A DNA stretch of 64,000 bases from Anaerotruncus sp. (GTDB taxonomy: Bacteria; Bacillota; Clostridia; Oscillospirales; Ruminococcaceae), in NCBI GenBank assembly GCA_021770005.1, contig JAETRV010000007.1:1-64000 (forward strand). The letters run 5' to 3'. Of this stretch, positions 18,537-27,579 are shown in pieces (the stretch's first letter is position 1; every line of letters begins with the position of its first letter). The notes below the pieces were generated by a model. That model was given only the letters and a program-made list of their open reading frames with translations. It did not search any database and was not told the DNA's origin. Position numbers and translations under genes: made by a program.

Positions 18537-18860
18537 TGTGGTGTCCTCCGGATTTGGGAAACTTTCTATTCTTTTTGCATATCCATCTGCGTATACCCAC
18601 CTATTATAATAGAATTATGTGCATATTACAATCAAAACATGTAAACTTTTCCTTGTAGCTGGGCTAAAACAGGAAAAATGCGTTGAATTTGCAGGAGTGA
18701 TCTGTTAAGATGAAGGAAGGATATTTTAGAACCTGTATTCCTAATCGGGGGATGCTGGATGGGCAGGGAATTTTTCAATACAGCAGGACGGGAAAAGGCT
18801 TGTTCAGACAGGATCAAACGGTTGTGAATACGGATTCTTCGATGGAGGTCGATTGGAAGG
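18537..18860 (+). promoter_or_regulatory. Intergenic region with promoter of the dehydrogenase-MATE pair
   Basis: This 324-bp gap lies between divergent genes. It holds a plus-strand promoter (TTGAAT at 18683-18688, 17-bp spacer, TAAGAT at 18706-18711) and AT-rich sequence at 18560-18660 likely to hold the minus-strand promoter of the small export gene. The transcript leader of about 140 bases shows no hairpin I recognise. A plus-strand open frame from 18710 that runs over the dehydrogenase start is judged non-coding. Confidence 0.55.
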
Positions 18861-19811
18861 ATGGAAAAGAAGAGACTCGTCATTCTGGAACCGTTGGGCG
18901 TGCCGCAAGAGCGTCTGGTGGGGATGATGCAGGAGAAGCTGGGCGACCGGGTGGAACTCGTAGCTTTTGGCGACCGGGTGGAGGATGTCCAGACCCTGAT
19001 CGAGCGCAGCCGCGATGCAGATGCGGTGGTGCTCTCCAACTTCCCCTACCGGCGCGAGGTGATCGAGCACTGCCCCAACCTGAAGCTGATCTGTGTGGCA
19101 TTCACCGGGGTTGACCATGTGGACCTCGAATACTGCCGGGAGCGGGGGATTGCCGTCTGTAACTGTGCAGGCTATTCGACAGCAGCGGTGGCCGACCTCG
19201 TATTCGGGCTATTGATCGGGCTTTACCGGAGGATTGCGGCCTGTGACCTCGCGGTACGCAGCGGCGGTACCAAAAACGGCCTGGTCGGCCCCGAGCTGGA
19301 GGGGAAAAAGTTTGGCGTGGTTGGCACCGGCGCAATCGGCTCCCGGGTGGCAGCGATTGCGAACGCGTTCGGATGCGAGGTCTACGCCTACAGCCGTACC
19401 CGGAAAGACCTGCCGGGGGTCTGTTATGTGGATTTGGATACCCTGTTCTCGACCTGTGATGTGGTTTCGCTCCACCTGCCGCAGACCGCGCAGACCAAAG
19501 GGCTGGTGGATGCGCGCTTGATCGGATTGATGAAGCCGGAAGCGGTCCTGATTAACACCGCGCGCGGCCCGATCGTGGACAGCGCCGCCCTGGCGGACGC
19601 GCTGAAAACGGGCAGGATTGCAGGCGCTGGGGTGGACGTCTTTGAGATGGAACCGCCGGTCCCGCAAGACCATCCGCTGTTCGGCGCGCCTAACCTGCTG
19701 GCGACCCCGCATGTTGCGTTTGCGACTCATGAGTCGATGGTCAAGCGGGCGGCCATCGTGGCGGAAAACATCCGGGCATGGCTGGACGGGGAACCACAGA
19801 ATCTGGTCTGA
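18861..19811 (+). CDS. D-2-hydroxyacid dehydrogenase (SerA/phosphoglycerate dehydrogenase-like)
   Basis: An NAD(P)-dependent D-2-hydroxyacid dehydrogenase, 316 aa. The nucleotide-binding GTGAIGSR lies in the middle. The catalytic Arg (NTARGPIVD), Glu and His (PHVAFAT) regions follow in family order. There is no C-terminal ACT domain, so it is not a classical regulated SerA; glyoxylate, hydroxypyruvate or another 2-keto acid could be the substrate. The start follows GGAAGG. A MATE transporter gene begins 51 bases downstream, probably on the same transcript. Confidence 0.88.
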   Translation: MEKKRLVILEPLGVPQERLVGMMQEKLGDRVELVAFGDRVEDVQTLIERSRDADAVVLSNFPYRREVIEHCPNLKLICVAFTGVDHVDLEYCRERGIAVCNCAGYSTAAVADLVFGLLIGLYRRIAACDLAVRSGGTKNGLVGPELEGKKFGVVGTGAIGSRVAAIANAFGCEVYAYSRTRKDLPGVCYVDLDTLFSTCDVVSLHLPQTAQTKGLVDARLIGLMKPEAVLINTARGPIVDSAALADALKTGRIAGAGVDVFEMEPPVPQDHPLFGAPNLLATPHVAFATHESMVKRAAIVAENIRAWLDGEPQNLV

Positions 19812-19862
19812 CCGGGCCAGCCCCATCCGGGCTGGGAGTCCAAAAAGGAGGATAAGGGACAA

Positions 19863-21242
19863 ATGGAACAAGTGGGAGCGGTAGAGAAAAACCCGCTCTG
19901 GTATGAACCGGTTGGAAAATTGCTTGTGCGGTTTGCGGTGCCGTCGATCATCAGCTTTCTGGTCAGCGCGCTTTATAACATTGTTGACCAGATTTTTATT
20001 GGACAAGGGGTCGGGATGCTCGGAAACGCCGCAACCAATGTCGCGTTTCCGCTGACCACCATCAGTACCTCGATTGCGCTGTTGATCGGGGTGGGCGCTG
20101 CCTCCAATTTCAATCTCGAACAGGGGCGGGGCAACCAGGAACGCGCCGCGCAGATTGTGGGAAGCGGGATTGCGATGCTGGCGCTCTGCGGGATTGCGCT
20201 TGCCGCGGTTGTCCTGCTTTTTCTGGACCCGCTGCTGCATCTATTTGGGGCGACTGAGGAGGTGTTTCCCTATGCGCGGTCGTACACCGGCATTACTGCG
20301 TTCGGAATCCCGCTGCTCCTCTTCACCACCGGCGGCAGCCATATGATTCGCGCCGATGGCAGTCCCCGCTATGCGATGTATTGTATGCTCTCGGGCGCGC
20401 TTCTGAACACGGTCCTCGATCCGCTGTTCATCTTCCGGCTGGATATGGGGATTGCGGGCGCCGCGCTGGCGACCGTCCTCGGGCAGGCCGTTTCAGCGGG
20501 TATGGCGGTTTCCTATTTCCCTCGGTTCCGGTCGGTGCGGATCACCTGGCGGCTGCTCTGTCCGCGCGGGGACTGCGTGCGGGCAATCGCTGCACTGGGA
20601 GCCGCGGCTTGCTTTAACCAGCTCGCGATGACGTTGGTGCAGATTACGATGAACAATACGCTGACCTTCTATGGGGCGCTCTCCGACTACGGGCGGAATA
20701 TCCCGTTGGCCTGTGTGGGCGTGATCTCCAAGGTCAATGTGGTGCTGATGGCGTTTATCATCGGCACCGCACAGGGCTGCCAGCCAATCTGTGGGTTCAA
20801 CTACGGCGCGAAAAACTATCCGCGTGTGAAAAAGACCTACCTGACCGCGGCTGTGGTGGTCACTGCAATCAGTACGGCGGCGTTTCTCTGCTTCCAACTC
20901 TTTCCCCGCCAGATTGTCGCCATCTTCGGGGAGGGAAGCGAAGCCTATTTCCTTTTTGCGGAACGATATTTCCGCATCTATATGCTGCTGGTCTTTCTCA
21001 ACGGCATCCAGCCTCTGACCGCCAACTTTTTCACCTCGATCGGAAAGGCCAAGATGGGGATACTGATGTCGATGACCCGGCAGATTCTCTTCCTGCTCCC
21101 GTTGATCGTGATTTTTCCCCGCTTTTTCGGAATCGATGGGGTGATGTATGCAGGCCCGATTGCTGACGGGGTAGCTGCTGTGCTTGCCGCTTTTCTGGCG
21201 GGACGCGAGCTGCACCGGATGGGAAATTCGGAAAGCGCCTGA
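19863..21242 (+). CDS. MATE-family efflux transporter
   Basis: A 459-aa cation-coupled exporter with 12 predicted helices. It has the family opening VRFAVPSIISFLVSALYNIVDQIFIG and a GVGAASNF segment in the first half. The second half repeats the fold. AAGGAGG lies 8-9 bases before ATG. It shares the dehydrogenase transcript and ends at the terminator at 21312-21360. Substrate unknown. Confidence 0.92.
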   Translation: MEQVGAVEKNPLWYEPVGKLLVRFAVPSIISFLVSALYNIVDQIFIGQGVGMLGNAATNVAFPLTTISTSIALLIGVGAASNFNLEQGRGNQERAAQIVGSGIAMLALCGIALAAVVLLFLDPLLHLFGATEEVFPYARSYTGITAFGIPLLLFTTGGSHMIRADGSPRYAMYCMLSGALLNTVLDPLFIFRLDMGIAGAALATVLGQAVSAGMAVSYFPRFRSVRITWRLLCPRGDCVRAIAALGAAACFNQLAMTLVQITMNNTLTFYGALSDYGRNIPLACVGVISKVNVVLMAFIIGTAQGCQPICGFNYGAKNYPRVKKTYLTAAVVVTAISTAAFLCFQLFPRQIVAIFGEGSEAYFLFAERYFRIYMLLVFLNGIQPLTANFFTSIGKAKMGILMSMTRQILFLLPLIVIFPRFFGIDGVMYAGPIADGVAAVLAAFLAGRELHRMGNSESA

Positions 21243-21311
21243 AGATTGGTTGCGGCTCGCAGCCAAAGGCAGAGGGAATCCTTTCTTCAAAAGTTTTACA
21301 CGATTTTTTCA

Positions 21312-21360
21312 AAGAACCCCTGGGAGCCGCCTACCCGGCAGTTCCCAGGGGTTCTTTCTT
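21312..21360. terminator. Bidirectional intrinsic terminator
   Basis: A 14-bp stem (AAGAACCCCTGGGA at 21312-21325, TCCCAGGGGTTCTT at 21343-21356) between the convergent MATE and D-glutamate-cyclase-like genes. T-rich tracts lie on both sides. Confidence 0.88.
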
Positions 21361-21374
21361 CTTCCGAGGGGAGG

Positions 21375-22280
21375 TCAATGGGATACCCCAGCAGGGACAC
21401 GGGATAGGATCTCCCGCATGGTCGCGTTGGTGAGATCCTGCAAAAGCCCCAGATGGAACGCCAAAGGGATGCCGTCGACCGAGCGGGCGGGGACCTTCGA
21501 TGGTCCATCCACCGCCCCAGCCCGAAGGACCGCATCCAGCATCCGGGTTTCCTCCTCGGCAGTGGGGAGCAGCAGTTTGCCGCAGCCGACCGACAGGAGC
21601 GCGGAAAGCCCCCAGCCCCACCAGTTGGATACCCCTGCTACGAGGGCATAGCTGCCCGCGAGGTCGGCGCAGATTGCCGCCCCGTTCGGCACCGATTCTT
21701 CAATCCAATCCCGCAGGCCGCCCATCCCGAGCTCGTTGCCGCCGTCGCCGATCCCGATCGTGACCACCCCGCTTTGGGTCGCAAGGGAGAAGAGCGGGTC
21801 GGTGTCCGCCACCATCGCGTCGATCCATTCCCCATGCATATTGTGGAAATGCCCATCACGCGCCTTTCCCGGCCGTTCGAGCGCGACCAGATGGGTGGGC
21901 GCAAATTCAGCAAGCAATGATGCAGCGGCATGGTCAGGCGCTGTCTGCGGGAACTGGATGAGCCGGACCTCCGGTGCGCGGATATCCAGTGCTGCCCGCA
22001 CCAGCGGAAACGAAACGGAGTCGGTCACCACGCAGACCTCTCCCCCAATTGCGGCGAGCGCGGCAGCGAGGTTGGCGGTTCCCGAGGGGCCGTCGGTCTC
22101 CCCACGCACGCCTAACGCCCCGCCGCAGGGAATCGAAAAGCCGGTGAGCAATAGCGTGCGTTTGGCCTCGGACAGTGTTTCCACAACCGCATCCGCCAAA
22201 AGCAAGGGGATTTTTGCGGACAGACCGCGTCCGCCCGGGTCCTGCTGCATCAACCTGCAAACCTGTTCTGAAAATTTCAT
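21375..22280 (-). CDS. DUF4392 / D-glutamate-cyclase-like protein
   Basis: A 301-aa protein matching the D-glutamate cyclase C-terminal family (DUF4392), which in characterised members turns D-glutamate into 5-oxo-D-proline. The family hallmark GIGDGGNELGMG is intact, as are GFSIP and ETDGPSG near the N-terminus and NWWGWGLSA near the C-terminus. ATG at 22280 is chosen because GGAGGG lies just upstream; the longer open frame covers a leader terminator. No oxoprolinase genes sit nearby. It has its own promoter and an attenuator-like hairpin in the leader. Confidence 0.82.
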   Translation of the reverse strand: MKFSEQVCRLMQQDPGGRGLSAKIPLLLADAVVETLSEAKRTLLLTGFSIPCGGALGVRGETDGPSGTANLAAALAAIGGEVCVVTDSVSFPLVRAALDIRAPEVRLIQFPQTAPDHAAASLLAEFAPTHLVALERPGKARDGHFHNMHGEWIDAMVADTDPLFSLATQSGVVTIGIGDGGNELGMGGLRDWIEESVPNGAAICADLAGSYALVAGVSNWWGWGLSALLSVGCGKLLLPTAEEETRMLDAVLRAGAVDGPSKVPARSVDGIPLAFHLGLLQDLTNATMREILSRVPAGVSH

Positions 22281-22306
22281 GTGAAACCCTCCGCCGGGCG
22301 GGAAAC

Positions 22307-22346
22307 AAAAAAGACCCACCCAATTTTTTAAAAAAATTCGTGGATC
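22307..22346 (-). terminator. Attenuator-like terminator in the leader of the DUF4392 gene
   Basis: On the minus strand, GATCCAC...GGTGGGTC forms a stem that also pairs an internal AATTTTTT/AAAAAATT, immediately followed by TTTTTT. It lies between the promoter (22443-22415) and the start codon (22280). A transcript would therefore have to read through it. Confidence 0.65.
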
Positions 22347-22414
22347 TTGTCTATGTTGAGGACAGCTGGGAAAGCGCCCCGATAAACAAAAGAATTTTAT
22401 TTTTTCTATCTCAC

Positions 22415-22443
22415 AATATACCATTATATTCCGGAGCTGTCAA
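22415..22443 (-). promoter_or_regulatory. Sigma-A-type promoter for the DUF4392 gene
   Basis: On the minus strand, a perfect TTGACA (22443-22438), 17 bp, then TATATT (22420-22415). A second TATAAT lies inside the spacer. Confidence 0.8.
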
Positions 22444-22444
22444 G

Positions 22445-22825
22445 TCAGAAGATGTTTTTCAGGTTGGGGATTTCCGACTCCCAGATGTGATAGATTAGCT
22501 CCTGAATCCGCTCGGTCTCGGCAGCGAGTTCGGGATACTGCTCGTAAAGCGCGAGCGCGGGCAAGCGCGCCACCGCTCCGGTCAGGATGTCCAGCTCGTC
22601 GTGGTGGACATAGTGGATCATGATCTCCTCGTTGCGGTGCCATTCGAGCTGAAACTGTGCGGTCAGCTCTTTGAGCTGATCGGCCTCCTGTTTGTCGATT
22701 GCGTCGGAAATCTGTTCCAGTGTTGTTTCCATCTGGTTGGCAGCGCGGGTGAGATGCCAGAGCGAAAGCCCGCTGAACCCCCAGACCAATATCAACACGC
22801 ACAGTGCAATCCAGAGCCGTTTCAT
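22445..22825 (-). CDS. DUF4363 family membrane-anchored protein
   Basis: A 126-aa protein with one N-terminal helix (about residues 4-24) and a helical outer domain rich in charged residues. It fits the DUF4363 family, which commonly follows DUF421 in Clostridia. It starts at ATG 22825 (GGAGG 7 bases upstream), overlapping the DUF421 gene by 4 bases. Function unknown; the fixed pairing suggests a complex with the DUF421 partner. Confidence 0.8.
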   Translation of the reverse strand: MKRLWIALCVLILVWGFSGLSLWHLTRAANQMETTLEQISDAIDKQEADQLKELTAQFQLEWHRNEEIMIHYVHHDELDILTGAVARLPALALYEQYPELAAETERIQELIYHIWESEIPNLKNIF

Positions 22826-23529
22826 CTCCCTGCCTCCTTCCGTTTTGCCGGACATTTGTCCACCGGCACGATCAGGTAATCCGCCTGCCGGTTGCAGGTC
22901 ATCAGAAAGATATCCTTGGTATTGTACCCGTGGTCGGTCACTGTCTTTTCCAGCCATTCATAGCGGAGGTTGCAGTATTTCAGGCCGCTGTCGATCACCA
23001 CCCCGTCGCTGATGATGACCACCGGCGGTGCAGAGTCAGCTGGCTGTCCCTCGATCCCCAGCGTTTTGGCGGTGAGCGGCTGCGCCTCAAACTTCTGGTA
23101 GACACTGAGCTGGCCGGTGGTCTCGACAATCGCAAAGGCGACGTCCCGGATATCGAAGATGTTGTTCCCGCGCAGCTGCTCCATCATGTCGTCGATCGTA
23201 AACCGCAGCTCTTTGAGCTCCCGCTGGTCAATCTTCCCATCCCGGATAATCACCCGTGGGGTGCCCGAGATGATCCGGCGGGCGGCTTTGGATTTGAGGG
23301 TGAGTGCCGACACGATCACATCAAAAATCACGAGGGTAAGGATCGGGATGACGCCGCCCATCAGCGGGACGTTGGAATCCTCGATCGACATGGTTGCGAT
23401 ATTCGAAACCATAATGGTCACGACCAGTTCAGACGGTTGGAGCTGCCCGAGCTGGCGTTTCCCCATCAGGCGCAGGCCGGCGATGATGATCACATAAACA
23501 ATCAGCACCCGGAAAAATACGATGAACAT
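22822..23529 (-). CDS. DUF421 (YetF/YdfR-like) membrane protein
   Basis: A 235-aa protein with three N-terminal helices (about 4-80), the family motif GKRQLGQLQPSELV, then a soluble DUF421 beta-domain (PRVIIRDGKID, ELRFTIDDMMEQLRG). In Bacillus some paralogues sit in the spore membrane (SpoVAEa/YetF types), so a sporulation or membrane-stress link is possible but unproven. It is the first gene of a two-gene unit with DUF4363 and is divergent from gerKA. Confidence 0.87.
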   Translation of the reverse strand: MFIVFFRVLIVYVIIIAGLRLMGKRQLGQLQPSELVVTIMVSNIATMSIEDSNVPLMGGVIPILTLVIFDVIVSALTLKSKAARRIISGTPRVIIRDGKIDQRELKELRFTIDDMMEQLRGNNIFDIRDVAFAIVETTGQLSVYQKFEAQPLTAKTLGIEGQPADSAPPVVIISDGVVIDSGLKYCNLRYEWLEKTVTDHGYNTKDIFLMTCNRQADYLIVPVDKCPAKRKEAGR

Positions 23530-23591
23530 GGAAACGATCGACCTCCTATCGCAGTTCGGTGATAAAAACTAGTTTGCACAGGAAGTTTTGC

Positions 23592-23621
23592 GGATATTCG
23601 GCGCCGGTTGCCGGTATACTA
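23592..23621 (+). promoter_or_regulatory. Sigma-G-like (forespore) promoter of the gerK operon
   Basis: GGATA at 23592-23596, an 18-bp spacer and TATACTA at 23615-23621. This is one base off the CATnnTA -10 and one base off the -35 of forespore promoters. No sigma-A -35 lies at 16-18 bp from the TATACT. It is 38 bases before the gerKA start. Confidence 0.5.
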
Positions 23622-23658
23622 AAAACATTCTCAATGTCTGAAAAAGGGATGCATGGTT

Positions 23659-25212
23659 ATGAAGATTACAGAGATGTTTAAAAGACGCCCGGCCGCACCG
23701 GAAAGCGCCTACCAGCCGCCGCAGCCGGATGCCGGTCTGGACAGAAAACTCGCGCCCACCCTGCAACAGCGGTTATCCGATCTGCGGGAGATGGTGGGGA
23801 ATACCGGCGACCTGATCGTCAACGAGCTTGCGGTCTGCGGGATCGACTGCGCGGTGGTGATGTGCGAGGGCATGGTGGCCACCGCTGTATTCGCCGAACT
23901 GTTTGCCGAGCCGCTCACCGCCCTCCGGCTCGACCAGCCGACCCCTGAAAAACTGCTCGGATGGGTACGCCACCAGTCGCTGCTTGCCCCCGACCAGAAG
24001 GAATTCCATACCTACGGCGACCTGACCCGGTTCATCATGTCGGGCTTTGTAGTGCTGCTGGCGGAAGGGGTCGAGCCGGGGCTGGCGTTCGGAATCCAGG
24101 GGTATGACGGGCGTTCGGTCTCAGAACCGGCAGGTGAATCCAACGAGCGCGGCTCCCGCGAGGGATTCATCGAAAAACTGCGCCCCAACCTATCGCTGGT
24201 GCGGCGGCGGCTAAAATCCGCCGACCTCACCTTTGAGATGGTCAACTTCGGGGTGAAGAGCCGCACCGACGGTGCGCTTGTCTATCTGCGCGGGGCGGTC
24301 TCCCCCGAATTGCTGGAGGAGGTGCGCCGCCGCCTTTCACAGGTCAAAATCGATGTGGTGCTCGAGAGCGGCTACCTCCAACCGTTTCTGGATTCCAAAC
24401 CCCTCTCGATCTTTTCCGGGGTGGGGTATACCGAACGCCCGGACACCCTCTGCGCCAAGGTGTCGGAGGGGCGGATCGGCCTGCTGGTCGATGGTACCCC
24501 CTACGCCTTGATCGTCCCCTATCTGTTCAACGAGCATTTCCAGAGCTTCGACGACTATGCCCACCGGCCCTATTTTGCCACCTTCATCCGCTGGCTGAAA
24601 TATGCGGCGTTCCTGTTCTCGTTCCTGCTGCCGGGGCTGTATGTGGGGCTTGGGAGCTTCCATCCCGAGCTGCTGCCCAAAAACCTGCTGCTCAAGCTGG
24701 CGCAGAGCGAAGCGGTGACCCCGCTGCCGCTGATGTTTGAAGCGCTGCTCATCTTTTTTATCTATGAGATCATGCGGGAGGCGGGGCTGCGGATGCCCAA
24801 ATCGGTCGGGCACGCGGTAAGCATTGTCGGCGCGCTGGTGATCGGGGATGCGGCGGTCACCGCCGGGTTGATCGGCGCTCCCATGGTCCTGCTCGTCGCT
24901 ATGACCGCCATCAGCTCGTTTGTGGTCCCAAGCCTGTATGAGCCGGTCACCCTGCTGCGGTTCGGGTTCATCCTGATCGGCGGGATCGCCGGGTTGTTTG
25001 GGATCGTGCTTGCGCTCTGTGCGGTACTCGCCAACCTGTGCGCGATCAACCCGCTCGGTGTCCCGGCCACCAGCCCTGCCGCACCGTTTTCCCTCTACGC
25101 GATGCGGGATGTCCTCTTCCGGGTGGGGTGGAAAACCCTATCCCAAGAGGATCTGCGGATACAGGGCTTGACCGGAAGTGACCTGAAAGGGGAGGACGCC
25201 GATGGAGAATAA
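23659..25212 (+). CDS. gerKA: Spore germination receptor subunit A (GerA/GerKA family)
   Basis: The A subunit of a nutrient germinant receptor in the inner spore membrane. A cytoplasmic N-terminal domain (about 1-290, with GDLIVNELAVCGIDCAVVMCEGM and the FEMVNFGVKSRT segment) is followed by four to five helices (from about residue 310) containing LLPGLYVGLGSFHPELLP. The length of 517 aa is typical. Two close starts exist. I take ATG 23659, nine bases after AAGGGA; the ATG at 23653 would be only three bases away. It overlaps gerKB by 11 bases. Confidence 0.95.
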   Translation: MKITEMFKRRPAAPESAYQPPQPDAGLDRKLAPTLQQRLSDLREMVGNTGDLIVNELAVCGIDCAVVMCEGMVATAVFAELFAEPLTALRLDQPTPEKLLGWVRHQSLLAPDQKEFHTYGDLTRFIMSGFVVLLAEGVEPGLAFGIQGYDGRSVSEPAGESNERGSREGFIEKLRPNLSLVRRRLKSADLTFEMVNFGVKSRTDGALVYLRGAVSPELLEEVRRRLSQVKIDVVLESGYLQPFLDSKPLSIFSGVGYTERPDTLCAKVSEGRIGLLVDGTPYALIVPYLFNEHFQSFDDYAHRPYFATFIRWLKYAAFLFSFLLPGLYVGLGSFHPELLPKNLLLKLAQSEAVTPLPLMFEALLIFFIYEIMREAGLRMPKSVGHAVSIVGALVIGDAAVTAGLIGAPMVLLVAMTAISSFVVPSLYEPVTLLRFGFILIGGIAGLFGIVLALCAVLANLCAINPLGVPATSPAAPFSLYAMRDVLFRVGWKTLSQEDLRIQGLTGSDLKGEDADGE

Positions 25213-26299
25213 ACCGCGGATGATCTCCGGTTCCCAGCTGGTTTTCCTGCTGCTCATCAGCCGGCTGTTCACCCTGTTCACCTTTGTGCCCCGGGCGCGG
25301 ACTGCGGCCAGCGGCTCCACCGCCCTACTCTGCATCCCGCTGGCAGGGATTGCGGTTGGTATCCTGCTGCTCCCGTCCCTGCTCCTCTTCCGGCGCACCC
25401 AAACCGGCCTGCTCGACTGCGCGTTCCAGGTCGGTAGCGGGTATGGGCTGCTCGTCTCACTGCTGTTTGGGGCGTTCTGCCTCTATATGGCGGCGTTCAC
25501 CGTCAGCCATTTTTCCTTCTTTATGACCAGTGTGGTCTATCCCAATTCCACCCCCTGGGTCTTTGTAATCCTGCTGACACTGGCCGCCGGATATGCCGCT
25601 TCGCTCGGGCTGGAAGCCTTCTCCCGGATGAGCGTCTGGGTCTTTTCGCTGCTCCTGCTCCTATTGGTCCTCTTCCTCTGCGCGTTGCTGCCCGAGGCCA
25701 ATATGGTCTATCTCACCAGCCCCCTGCTGGATGGGACGCCCGCAGTGGGAAAAGGGATATTTTATACCGCGGTCAACCATGCGGAAGCGGTGGCCCTGCT
25801 CCTGCTGCTCCCTCGGGCGCGCCGGGCCGGTGGCCGGACTGTGGCCGGATGGCTGGTGCTGACGGTACTGGCCTACGAACTGCTCTCGTTCCTGACGCTG
25901 ACCGTCCTCGGTGATTACGCGAAAACCCGGATTTTCCCGCTGCACACCCTCTCCTCGCTGACACAGCTCTCCGGGTTTGGCAGGCTTGACCTGCTGCACA
26001 TTACCCTGTGGATTTTTGCGGCGTTCCTACGCATGACCGTATATCTCTACTGCGCCGCGGTCTGTCTGCGGCGGATGCTGCCAAATCTTCGGTTCGGCAG
26101 GGCCTGCGCCTGCTGTGCGGCGGTCTCGGGCGTCTGGGCGCTGATGACCGCGCAGGGAATGCGGTTCTGGAACCAGGCCGCAGAGCAGATCTGGACGGTC
26201 GCGGCACCGTTTCTGCTTCTGGCCGTCGCGGCGCCGCTGGCAACCCTGTTATTTACCAGCCTGGGGCAAAGCCCCACCGGAAAGGGGAATGGGAAATGA
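25202..26299 (+). CDS. gerKB: Spore germination receptor subunit B (GerAB/GerKB permease-like)
   Basis: A 365-aa, ten-helix APC-superfamily protein that binds the germinant in the receptor. The opening ISGSQLVFLLLISRLFTLFTF matches the family. GGGGAGG lies 5 bases before ATG. It overlaps gerKA (11 nt) and gerKC (ATGA), so the three subunits are translated together. Confidence 0.93.
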   Translation: MENKPRMISGSQLVFLLLISRLFTLFTFVPRARTAASGSTALLCIPLAGIAVGILLLPSLLLFRRTQTGLLDCAFQVGSGYGLLVSLLFGAFCLYMAAFTVSHFSFFMTSVVYPNSTPWVFVILLTLAAGYAASLGLEAFSRMSVWVFSLLLLLLVLFLCALLPEANMVYLTSPLLDGTPAVGKGIFYTAVNHAEAVALLLLLPRARRAGGRTVAGWLVLTVLAYELLSFLTLTVLGDYAKTRIFPLHTLSSLTQLSGFGRLDLLHITLWIFAAFLRMTVYLYCAAVCLRRMLPNLRFGRACACCAAVSGVWALMTAQGMRFWNQAAEQIWTVAAPFLLLAVAAPLATLLFTSLGQSPTGKGNGK

Positions 26300-27522
26300 G
26301 AATCAAACTGACAGCGGCAGCGGCCATGCTTTCGGTCTGCCTGCTGAGCGGCTGCATGAAGAGCGTCCGGCTGAATGAGCGTGGGATTGTCCATGCGCTT
26401 GGGATCGATCCTCAGGAGGCGGGCGGCTATCGCCTGACCATGCAGCTCAGCCTGCCTTCGGGGGAGGAGGACAAGCCGCTCGTGATCGAGGAACGGGGGG
26501 ATACGATCACCGACGCGCTCGCGCGTGCGGCGGTCTCGCAGGGCAAGCAGCTTTTTCTGGGGGACTGCCGTTTGATTGTAATGGGGCAGGAGCTTGCGCA
26601 GATTGACGCTTCACCAGCCCTCGATTTTCTCAATACCAACAGCTTAATCAATCCATCAGCGACCGTCCTGCTGGCGGAGGGTTCCGCGAACGAACTGCTC
26701 GGGATGCAAAAAAAAGCCCCCCAGCTGGACGCAGAGGGCCTGATCGAGATGACCGAAGGGGCATACCACTATGGACGCGCCCCGCGGAGCCGCCTGTTTG
26801 ACCTGCTTAACGCGGCAGCAAGCGACCATCTGGCGGGGACGCTTGCGGTGATCACAGTTGGAGAACAGGACAGTGGTTCTGCGTCCATCCCTTCCGACGC
26901 CGAGGCGGAGGGAGAGCAGAGTCCAGAGGAAACAGATCAAAACGATTCCGATACGCCGGAATCGGAGGAACTGTCCGAAGGGGAGACCCCACGGGCAGTG
27001 GTGTCCGGCGTTGGGGTGTTCGACCGCGGGCATCTGGGGTTCCTGCTGGAAGAACAGGCCGCGCGCGGATTTGGATGGATGCAGAAAGGGATTCGCGGTG
27101 CGCCATTGGCCGTTGAGGACGAACGGTTGGGGCAGGTCTCCGCGCTCACCGTCAGCCACCGCGCGCGGATTGTCCCAGAAGCGGTGGGGGATCTGCTTGT
27201 ATTCCATATGGAGGTGGAGATCAAGAGCGCTGTGCAGGAAACTGCGCTTTCCCCAGGGCTTACCTTTGGGGAGGAGGAGCGCGCGTACGCGGCCCGGCTC
27301 CAGGAACGGCTGGTGGAATCCCAGATTCAAGCAGCCGTTGACGCCTCCCGCAGATGGGGATACGACCTGTTTGGGCTATCGCTGCTGGTCCGGCAGAAAG
27401 CCCCGGATTTCTACCGGCAGCACCAGGAAGATTGGGCGTCGGTCATCCAGAAAAGTGGCTATGATATTCAGGTTTCCTGTGAAATCGGGCGCACAGGCGG
27501 CGCGAAACAGGAGGAACGGTAG
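26296..27522 (+). CDS. gerKC: Spore germination receptor subunit C lipoprotein (GerAC/GerKC)
   Basis: A 408-aa lipoprotein; signal ends LLSGC at Cys17 or so. The family segments ERGIVHALGIDPQEAGGY and the C-terminal region ending in YDLFGLSLLVRQKAPDFY are present. An acidic, Ser/Glu/Asp-rich insert of about 40 residues (near 195-235) interrupts the family fold and is unlikely to be structured. ATG 26296 is set by the 4-base overlap with gerKB; the longer upstream frame is a shadow of gerKB. Confidence 0.93.
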   Translation: MRIKLTAAAAMLSVCLLSGCMKSVRLNERGIVHALGIDPQEAGGYRLTMQLSLPSGEEDKPLVIEERGDTITDALARAAVSQGKQLFLGDCRLIVMGQELAQIDASPALDFLNTNSLINPSATVLLAEGSANELLGMQKKAPQLDAEGLIEMTEGAYHYGRAPRSRLFDLLNAAASDHLAGTLAVITVGEQDSGSASIPSDAEAEGEQSPEETDQNDSDTPESEELSEGETPRAVVSGVGVFDRGHLGFLLEEQAARGFGWMQKGIRGAPLAVEDERLGQVSALTVSHRARIVPEAVGDLLVFHMEVEIKSAVQETALSPGLTFGEEERAYAARLQERLVESQIQAAVDASRRWGYDLFGLSLLVRQKAPDFYRQHQEDWASVIQKSGYDIQVSCEIGRTGGAKQEER

Positions 27523-27579
27523 CACTGGCTCTATCCGCTGTAATCGCCACAGGCTACTTTTGGGGGCTGCGGCGTGCGC

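Noticed and set aside
18710-19114. 134-codon frame over the dehydrogenase start
   Set aside because: It begins at the promoter -10 and runs out of frame into a well-conserved gene. The second half is a shadow.
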